This document shows positions 56,301-64,000 of a DNA stretch of 64,000 nucleotides, piece after piece. The stretch is from contig JAJJXM010000010.1 in assembly GCA_024516155.1 (NCBI GenBank), positions 1,008,390 to 1,072,389 on the forward strand. Direction: 5' to 3'. Below the pieces are notes generated by a model that saw nothing but the letters and a program-made list of their open reading frames with translations, was not told where the DNA came from and did not search any database. The stretch's first letter is position 1. Each line of letters opens with the position of its first letter. The stretch comes from Pyronema omphalodes. Lineage: Eukaryota; Ascomycota; Pezizomycetes; Pezizales; Pyronemataceae. Both the position numbers and the translations under genes were made by a program.

Positions 56301-58857
56301 CTCAAGGGCTACAAGACTGCTGGTGCTGGTCTTGGGTCTGCTGGTGTCGTTCGTGCTGATGTTCTTGTCTCTTGCATCCGCTCTACTACCTCACCCCAGG
56401 TCCAGAACAGCGCCCTTCTTCTTCTTTCCACACTTGCGGACATCGCTCCCGATATCGTGAAGCACAGCGTCATGCCCATTTTCACCTTCATGGGAGCCAC
56501 CACCCTCCGTCAGGATGACGAGTACTCTGCTCACGTTATCGAGCAGACAGTTCAGCGAATCATTCCTCCTCTTGTCAAGTCTCTTCAGGAGGAAGGCCGT
56601 GACCTCCTTTCTGCTGGAGCCGAGCTCGTCTCTACTTTCGTTTCCAGCTACAAGGTGGTTCCTGTCCACCGTCGTCTCCGCTTGTTCCAGGCCTTGACTA
56701 AGACTCTTGGACCCGCGGACTTCTTGTTCCCTATCGTTGCCAAATTGGCTGGTAGATATGCTGCTGGGGATGGCGAGTCCGATGTTAAGGACTTCGTCTC
56801 CATGCTCGCTGGTGGATTCACCGCTGAGGTCCAGATGGGTACTGTTGTTAAGTACCTTGCAGTCATCAAGGACACTCTCTGCCAGGAGAAGTCTTCCGAC
56901 TGGAACCTTGTCTTCGGAACCGATGAGGATGGACGTAACGTCGCTCCCGTTGAGTTGGGACGCCGCCTTCTCGCCGTTTTGAAGGCTTTCCTCGTCTCTG
57001 AGCGTCTGAAGGTAGAGGTTGCTAAGTCTCTCAAGACCAGCCGCGAGGATGCCGCCGATCTCCGTGCTTTCTTCTCGCAGGCTATGGAGCAGACCATGGC
57101 TCTTGGTGAGAAGCACAAGGAGAGCCAGGCAATTACCGTTGAGATTCAGGCCATTATGTCCCAACTTCTTGAGCTCCTCTCTGTTACCGAGTTCGTTGCC
57201 GTCATCGAGTCTCTTATCACTCGTGTCGACTCTCCTTTCCGCAGCTCTGCTCTCGTTACCTTCAAGAACCGTGTCCTTGCAGAGTACCGTACCGATAGTG
57301 CCTCTCGTCTCGCCATTCTTTCTCTCACCCCTAGAATCGCCGACATCATCGCTGATTCAACCACACCTGCTGAACTCAAGTCCGATGCTCTCCTATGTAT
57401 CCAAGCCGTCACCACCAAGTTCGGCAAGCAGGAGCCTGGCACTATCTCCACCCTTGCTGATGCTGTCATTGGTGCTGGAGCTCTCAAGAGCACTGACTCT
57501 GGTCTCCGTGTCTTGTCTCTCGTCTGCTTGACTAGCATGACTACCGTTCTTGGAGGTCGTATCGTCCCCGTGCTCCCCAAGTCCGTTCCCGTGGCGATCG
57601 AGTACCTTAAGGAAGCCGTCAACGCCAAGGAGTCGGCCTTTGAGCAGCCTCTTGTTCACAACGCTGTCTTCAAGTACCTTGAGGAGTTGGTTAAGACTGT
57701 TCCTTCTTTCATGACTAGCTACTTGCCTACCATCATTCCCCTTGCTGCTGCTGCTTGGGACCAGGATACTCTCGACGAGGGAATTACCGTCGACGTTCGT
57801 CGTGCCTTCTTCTCCGCTGTTGCTACTAAGGTCGAGTTCAAGACTGTCGTTGGAGCTGTCACTAAGGCTTGGAAGGCCTCTTGCAAGAATGGTGCCGATC
57901 CAGTCCAGGACTTGGTCGACACAGTTTCCAATGCTATCACCCTTGCTACCAAGGCCACTGTCCAGAAGAGCTCTTCTGCCGTCTTGCAGTTCTTCTTGTC
58001 CGCTCTTGATATCCGCCGTGAGCCTGAACTCGAGGAGGTTGATGAGCTCGAGAATCATATTCTTAAGGCGTTTTTGGCTACTGTTTACAAGCTCAATGAC
58101 AGTATCTTCAAGCCTATGTTCCTTCGCTTGGTGGAATGGGGTACTGAGGATCTTCGTGCATCTGATGATGAGAGCGGAAAGTGGGCTCGTGTCGGTGTTC
58201 TTTGGAAGGTTATGGCTGCGCTTAGCACTGAGCTTAAGGTACGTTTCCCTTTCTCAGCCTCCCAAGTGGTCTTGGGCCATTTATGATTTATAACAATACC
58301 TGATGCTAACTTGATTACAGTCTCTCGTAACCGACTATCACACCTCTGTCCTCCCCTCCGCCATTTCCACCCTCACCACCCCCGTTGCCGAAGCTACTTC
58401 CGCCACCCATAACTTCGCTCTCACCTCCATTCTCACCGCCTTGTACCAGGGTCTCCTCCACGATACCTCTGACTTCTGGCAGAGCCCCACCCACTTTGAC
58501 CCTCTTCTTCCCGCCTTACTTTACATCCTTCCCACCCAGTCTGAGCTTGCTATCCCCGCTCTCTCCGAGTTGGCTGCTGCCGCTCAGTCTGAGGAGCACT
58601 CTAAGGCTATTAACCAGGGTGTATTGAACATGATGAGATCCGAGGATGCAAATGCTAGATTGGCTGCTATTAGAGCTATGATGGGCTTGTATTCTAGACT
58701 TGGAGAGGACTGGCTTGGACTCTTGCCCGAGACCGTACCCTTCATTGCTGAGCTTATGGAGGATGATGAGGAGACTGTTGAGAGAGAGTGCCAGAGACTT
58801 ATTAAGAAGATTGAGGAATTTTTGGGAGAGGGAGAGTTGCAGGGTATGTTGACGTAA
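53313..58857 (+). CDS. UTP10: U3 snoRNP protein Utp10 (HEATR1/BP28 family)
   Basis: Three exons, 53313-53689, 53741-58238 and 58321-58857, give 1803 aa, the usual length. Utp10 is a HEAT-repeat scaffold of the t-Utp/UtpA complex, needed for rDNA transcription and early 18S processing. The N-terminus MASSLANQLAKIAAQTTNTL and LIFEPSVAATQDLDTVYTIA match the family. The body is alpha-helical HEAT repeats. The C-terminal BP28CT region includes FFLSALDIRREPELEEVDEL, then FKPMFLRLVEW; the last exon has NQGVLNMMRSEDANARLAAI and PETVPFIAELMEDDEETVER. Codon use is strongly C-ending in the long exon, consistent with good expression. It is head to head with the FRG1-like gene. Confidence 0.95.
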
Positions 58858-59775
58858 GCGGATGGGTTGGTAAATAAAGGGGAAGAAAGATTATGTATGT
58901 GAAGGAATGGGAAAAGTTTTTTGATTTTTTGGGATATACATGGTAGATATTTAGTCTTGGTGTTGGAATTAGTAATGGAGAACGATGGTTCACTTGCTTC
59001 CATGTCACTTTTTTCAGACACTTGAATGATTTGAAACCCCCCCCCCCCCTTTCCTAACTTTAAATATCTATAGTTGAAGCAACGTTGAACCGAGGGAGTT
59101 GTAGACATTTCGCTCCAGTTGCCTTTAGCAAAACCCAAAACCGTGGCGACCGACGCGCTAAGAGTCTAAGACTTTCTAAGAGGTCCTCAATTAAAAATTA
59201 TTCTCAATCAAGCCGACCTTTTTAAATTGGAAACCCATATACTGTACCCGCAATCGTTAGGTATCATTATTATAATGCCTATGGTATGCCTATGGTATGT
59301 CTCTATAACAGTAGCAGACTTTATAGTTTCTTCATCAGCAGAATGTAAACATCATGGGAATCCGTATACAATTCCCCAAACACAAATAATAGACAACCCA
59401 TAAGTGCTGTATATATCATCCCGAATCTCAGAATCCCGAATCCCAGAATTGCAGAATTGCAGAATTCTGGATATTATGAAGGACCCAAGGACCCAAGGAC
59501 TCAAGAATCCAAGCATCCAAGCATATCATAAAGCCTAAATAGCCCCTTATATTTACATTTACGGGTTATTTTAGCAAGAGACCTGCTGTGAATTATAAGG
59601 TGTGGTAGGATCTATATCGTAGTGTTATAGAACTTGAATTTTATGTAGTTTAGATTTTACTCTAAGGATGAGGAGGATTCAGGATTTAGAACTCGGGGAA
59701 ATATGGTATGTATAAATTTAATTTAATTATATATTTCGTATTTCGTATTCCTTATTTCTTATTTCATATCTCTTA
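58858..59775. other. UTP10 3' flank and AT-rich non-coding sequence
   Basis: Presumed UTP10 3' UTR, then a C run (about 59037-59049), CCTATGGTATG and AGAATTGC/GACCCAAG short repeats (about 59275-59300 and 59425-59520). No gene recognised. Confidence 0.6.
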
Positions 59776-60410
59776 TAACCCCCCCCCCCCCCCCTATATC
59801 TCCTCCAGTGACTATTGACTATTGACTATTGACTATTGACTATTGACTATTGATTATTGATTATTAATTGAATGAAGAGGCTCGGATGATATGATATATA
59901 AATATATGAAGCTTGGTTGGAGGTATGGTTTCTAGTTCGCGGGGTGTATATACATGGGCTACATGGGCTGAAGATTATTTTCTCCACTTCACCCCACTCC
60001 GCTACACAGCCGTGAGTGTCATCAGACATCTTGACTTTACTTTACTTTACTTTTCTTTACTTTTCTTTACTTTTCTTTACTTTTCTTTATTTTTTCCTTA
60101 TCAGGAATTTTTTTTTTTTTTTTTTTTTTTGTTTTTTGTTTTCGCCGACCCGACCGGTATTTAGAGATTTCTTGTGGGATATATATAACGAGCCAGAGAG
60201 TCAAAGAGTCAGAGAGTCAGAGAGCCATTTATCTGTAGGGAGATTTGTCATTTTTAGGGATCTTTTGATGGGGTTGGCTGGGGGGATGTAGATATGGTCA
60301 CCATACACTGTTACTATTACCGTTATCGTTACTGTCACCGTTACTATTACTGTCACGGTTACTGTTACCGTTATCGTTATCGTTACTATTATCATTATCA
60401 GGAAACCCGC
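59776..60410. repeat. Cluster of homopolymers and short tandem repeats
   Basis: A run of 16 C (59779-59794), a 7-bp GACTATT repeat in about seven copies (about 59810-59868), CTTTACTTTT repeats (about 60030-60095), a run of about 23 T (60108-60130), AGAGAGTC repeats (about 60190-60220) and a (TTACCG/TTACTG)n array (about 60305-60395). Open frames here are repeat artefacts. Confidence 0.8.
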
Positions 60411-62289
60411 ATGGTAGTGGGCTCACGGACGGTGCACAGTGATGTTATTAACCCTCTAGTCTCCAATCTCTAGTCTCTAGTCTCAGCCGCCTACGTTGCA
60501 CCATGTACATGATAGGGAATTATCTTCCTTCCTTTCTTTCTTTCTTTTTTGCCATCATGAGAGAATTATTGCAATAACACAGTGATATGGTGATATGGTG
60601 TGGTGTTGCCAGTTTGTGGGTGGTTATCGACGGGATGACTCAACTGCGCGGTTGCCAGTGGCGACTTGGTGTTCGGTTGTGGCTGTGGTTGTGGTGGATG
60701 TGGCTTGTTGCACGCTTCCACGCTTGCATGCTTGCATCGCCACGGAATTGGAAGGGGAGTGATGTATTGGACATCGGATATCTTATATCGCGTGTGGATT
60801 AGTCTGCGTGAAGGTATGGTATACAGCTGAGAGATGTGATCGGATTTTGAGATCCTGCGATCCTGTGATCCTATGTTGTTCATGTTCCCATATTCCTATG
60901 TTCCATATTTCGGAGAATTTTTGGGGGGGTTGTCTGAGATGGAATTAAATGAATCGAATGAATCGAATGAATCGAATGACTATGCCACCATACTGTGGCG
61001 TGTATCCCAAATCCCGATACTGTGGTCCGTGGGAATAATTTTTTTTTTTTCCAATCGATGACTCGAAAAAAATGTGGTACCGAGTGATCATGATACCAGT
61101 CGATTCAGGCGCCCTAGGTCATGATACTTATGTTTGGACTCACTGCTTTGGTTGATGCGAATACAAAGGCGGTAGGGAAGAGGCTGTTGGCTTGTTGATT
61201 TGATGATATCGATTTTGATCCGTCTGATGCGAGGGATGAAAATATCTAGCCAATGAGAAATATCATGGGCACTGTGTTTGATTCATGTCATCCAGCTTCC
61301 GTGAGTGACCCCTATTTCACCAACAGCAGTCATCGAGTAAAATATACTTTGGGAGTTCCGTGTCATTCGCCACAATTATAGAGGAAGGACCATATTTTCT
61401 GTATACTACACGCTAGATATCACTACAATAGTCATCCATTGTGCGGCGGAGAAACTCACAAGACATCGATGTATTCCTTTCGAGAATTTCAAATGGGAGT
61501 AGAAAATGAGTAAAATCTCACGTCCGACTCCCTATTCCAGGTCTATTCTTAGTCATCCCAAACCGTAAAATAAGATGGAACATCAAGTTCTATGCCTACA
61601 GTACGATCTGATTACCCGGAAACTTTGCCTGAGCTTATGGCAAGCACTCCCCCTGCATCTTTCTCCCTCTGCCTTCATTGTATCTCCTTCATAGTTGAAT
61701 TTCGGACCCAATAACCCGCGATACATCACTCGTGATTAATCAACAAAACAAGTTCACCAAGTCACTTCCAGAAGCTCATTATATTGCGTCATTCCTCGGC
61801 TTCTCAACTAACGACGAATCTACTAGATCTGCATAGAAAGATCGCGATATCGCGACATCCATCTATCCAAATCTAAATAATTATAATCTCCAGTTCTGTG
61901 TAACAACCTGTAATGGAAAAGATCTGCGAACCAGGGTGTGATGGCCAATGGTGGTTTTGTACCGCGAACGAAAACCTGGCACTAGAAGCACCTCTGATGC
62001 ATCTCTGATGCGTCTCGGCAACCTTCGCAATCACACCAGGTTACCCGGATCGCGCAGTAACCAATAGGGATTGCAACGAAGCGAGGTGGGAACTGAGCAG
62101 TGGCCGAAAACCGGTTTTTGAGGTCGATGGCATTCCAAATGTTTCTTGCACTTACAGACGTCGCAATTCTGCTTGGGAAAGTAGCAGGGCGCTCGCATTG
62201 CAGTTGGCATCTATAAAATAAGACGATTCCACCGTCCATTTTGAATCCTGTAGCCACTGCTTGATGCGACTGCCGTATTAAAAAAAAAG
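60411..62289. other. Non-coding sequence with few repeats
   Basis: No supported gene. It includes a 9-bp GAATCGAAT repeat (about 60950-60980). A small minus-strand Cys-rich frame lies at 62031-62210 (59 codons, 7 Cys), without a signal peptide or recognised family; it is reported as a finding, not called a gene. Confidence 0.5.
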
Positions 62290-62467
62290 GTGAGTTTTTA
62301 CCTATGGTAACATGCTTTCCCCAATGCTTCTTCTTGAAAACAATGAACTGACGAGCAGTAGCATGTGAAACAGAACAGTAACAGGTAAAAAGGTGAGTTC
62401 CACCCGTATTAACATACTTTTCCCGCTGCTTTTTCTGAACTACAATGAAACTTATCTAACATTTCAG
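62290..62467 (+). repeat. Two related intron-shaped sequences in tandem
   Basis: 62290-62358 and 62393-62467 each start with GTGAGTT after AAAAAG and end with a branch-point-like and AG sequence (GAACTGACGAGCAG; CTAACATTTCAG). They align over about 65 bp at roughly 70 percent identity. The 34 bp between them has no obvious coding sense. Confidence 0.5.
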
Positions 62468-62559
62468 GCCAGAAACATTGCCGATGGGGGCTGGAGGGAA
62501 GCTCTTGGAGGAAACATTCTCAGTGGGTTTGTATATTTTCTTAGTATTGCGCTGTTTTC

Positions 62560-63022
62560 TGTCTCTTTTTTCTGTCTCTTTTTTCTTTTGCTTTTTTTTT
62601 TTCTCTTTTTTTTTTCTCTTTTTTCTTTCGCTTTTTTCTTTCGCTTTTTTCTTTCGCTTTTTTCTTTCGCTTTTTCTTTCGCTTTTTTCTTTCGCTTTTT
62701 TCTTTCGCTTTTTTCTTTCGCTTTTTTCTTTCGCTTTTTTCTTTCTCTTTTTTCTTTCGCTTTTTTCTTTCGCTTTTTTTTTTCTCTTTTTTCTTTCGCT
62801 TTTTTCTTTCGCTTTTTTCTTTCGCTTTTTTCTTTCGCTTTTTTCTTTCGCTTTTTCTTCGCTTTTTTCTTTCGCTTTTTCTTTCGCTTTTTTCTTTCGC
62901 TTTTTTCTTTCGCTTTTTCTTTCGCTTTTCTCTTTCACTTTTTTCTTTCGCTTTTTCTTTCGCTTTTCTCTTTCACTTTTTTCTTTCTCTTTTTGCTTTC
63001 TCTTTTTCTTTCTCTTTTTTCG
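62560..63022. repeat. Pyrimidine-only 13-bp repeat tract
   Basis: About 460 bp on the plus strand made almost only of C and T and G in TCGC steps, with a 13-bp unit GCTTTTTTCTTTC and 12-bp and TCTC variants. Long open frames on both strands (FFFRFFLSLF and KKAKEKSERK type) come from the repeat. Confidence 0.9.
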
Positions 63023-63334
63023 TCCTACCGCAAATGTACATATATCGAAATAAATCAATTTTTGAAATCATATAAAAAATATCGGGCACATGTTTTCAGA
63101 TATATCTTGAGGAAATGTCACCTTGAACGTGTATCGAACGTACTTTTGATATGATCCAGTAAACATTGAAAACAACTACAGTGACTCAGTTAGAGATATG
63201 AAGTTTTAGATTCTTTATGTTTGTTGTACTTATACTTATGGAGAACTTACAAGCGGAACATTCTTTCTTTTTATTTTCATTCTTATTTTCATTGTCATTG
63301 TCATTTCATTCCTTTTTTATTCTTATTCTTATTC

Positions 63335-63590
63335 TTATGCGGAGGGAGGCGGAGGCGGAGGCGGAGCGAGGGGAGGCGGAGGGCGGCGGAGGAGGGCGGA
63401 GGCGAGGCGAAGGGGAGGGCGGAGGGAGGCGGAGGGCGAGGGCGCAGGCGCAGGGCGGAGGCGCAGGGCGGAGGCAGGCGAGGCCGGGGAGGCGAGAGGA
63501 GGCGGAGGGGGGAGGCGAGGGATGCGAGGGGGGCGGATGGGGGAGGCGGAGTAGGGGGAGTTGGAGGCGGAGTGGGAGGCTGTATTCTTA
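63335..63590. repeat. Purine-rich GGCGGAGG tract
   Basis: About 255 bp of G-rich sequence built from GGCGGAGG and GGCGAGG units on the plus strand, with many G3 runs that could form G-quadruplexes. It is flanked by TTATTC-type pyrimidine repeats (about 63315-63340 and 63664-63825). Confidence 0.85.
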
Positions 63591-64000
63591 GGTGGTGAGC
63601 TAGGGGGGTGATGGGATGATGTTGGTAGCTAGTTGGAGTCGATTTGGATTGGGGGAGGGGATTTTATTTTTTATTCTTATTTTATTCTTATTTTTATTCT
63701 TATTTTTATTCTTATTTTATTCTTATTTTATTCTTTTTTATTCTTATTATTCTTATTTTCATTCTTATTTTTATTCTTATTTTCTATTTTTATTTTCATT
63801 CTTATTTCATTCTTATTTTCATCTGGCCACGACCACGAAGAGCTCTTTTGCTTCAGGAAGCCAAGCTTATTGTTAGGGAACAATTCCCTGTGGCTGATTA
63901 ATCTGCGATTCAATGTTTAGATCAATTGCTACAAGTGTTAATGGTGAAGGCGACCGATTTTGATGGGGGCATTCTCAACACTCGGGGATTTCACCAGGTA
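63591..64000. repeat. TTATTCT-type pyrimidine repeats and window end
   Basis: TTATTCTTATTT units fill about 63664-63825 on the plus strand. The last 170 bp have ordinary complexity; no gene can be recognised before the window ends. Confidence 0.7.

Noticed and set aside
59810..59868. Telomere-like repeat (GACTATT)n
   Set aside because: Not a TTAGGG-type telomere unit; it is an ordinary short tandem repeat in an internal position.
62393..63154. 253-aa Phe-rich frame and the 200-aa Lys/Glu-rich frame opposite
   Set aside because: Both come from the 13-bp pyrimidine repeat and have no conserved domain.

Overview
The window is nuclear DNA of a filamentous ascomycete (Pezizomycotina). The genes carry many short spliceosomal introns, mostly 50-110 nt, with fungal donors (GTATGT, GTAAGT, GTGAGT) and CTAAC/CTGAC branch points. 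A complex I accessory subunit (NDUFA2 type) rules out a complex-I-less yeast. Carnitine biosynthesis (TMLH), a DASH-complex Dam1 and a But2-type secreted protein also fit. The class is not certain; an early-diverging class such as Orbiliomycetes or Pezizomycetes is only a guess.

I built 21 protein-coding genes exon by exon, and every join was checked for reading frame. In order: a small GPI-type cell-surface protein (746-1415, -); a gene-poor, repeat-rich block (1416-8240); ribosomal proteins uS4/RPS9 (-) and eL21/RPL21 (+); REV3, DNA polymerase zeta (+); MPC2 (-) and NDUFA2 (+); trimethyllysine dioxygenase (+); PI 4-kinase STT4 (-); cyclase-associated protein SRV2/CAP (-); PNO1/DIM2 (+); LCP5/neuroguidin (-); mitochondrial uS12 (+); an unrecognised Cys/Gly-rich protein (-); CTU2/NCS2 (-); SmD3 (+); a But2-like secreted protein (-); NPT1 (-); DAM1 (+); eIF3c/NIP1 (-); FRG1-like (-); UTP10 (+). 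The last 5 kb (58858-64000) is gene-free as far as I can see and is dominated by simple repeats and strand-biased pyrimidine and purine tracts.

Most genes are housekeeping. Ribosome production and translation dominate (RPS9, RPL21, PNO1, LCP5, FRG1-like, UTP10, eIF3c, mitochondrial uS12, CTU2). Several genes sit head to head in divergent pairs with short shared promoters and related jobs: RPS9/RPL21, MPC2/NDUFA2 and FRG1-like/UTP10.

The most unusual things seen: (1) RPS9 intron 1 can only be read in frame as an AT-AC intron with an otherwise U2-type donor (ATATGT); (2) the RPL21 start codon is split by an intron (AT/G); (3) MPC2 has a 15-nt internal microexon and STT4 an 8-nt first coding exon; (4) a 1.6-kb inverted-repeat structure lies between 51-bp direct repeats (4091-5705); (5) two related intron-shaped sequences lie in tandem in non-coding DNA (62290-62467); (6) two MCB boxes lie just upstream of REV3. 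Of 56 introns modelled, 55 are GT-AG and one is AT-AC.
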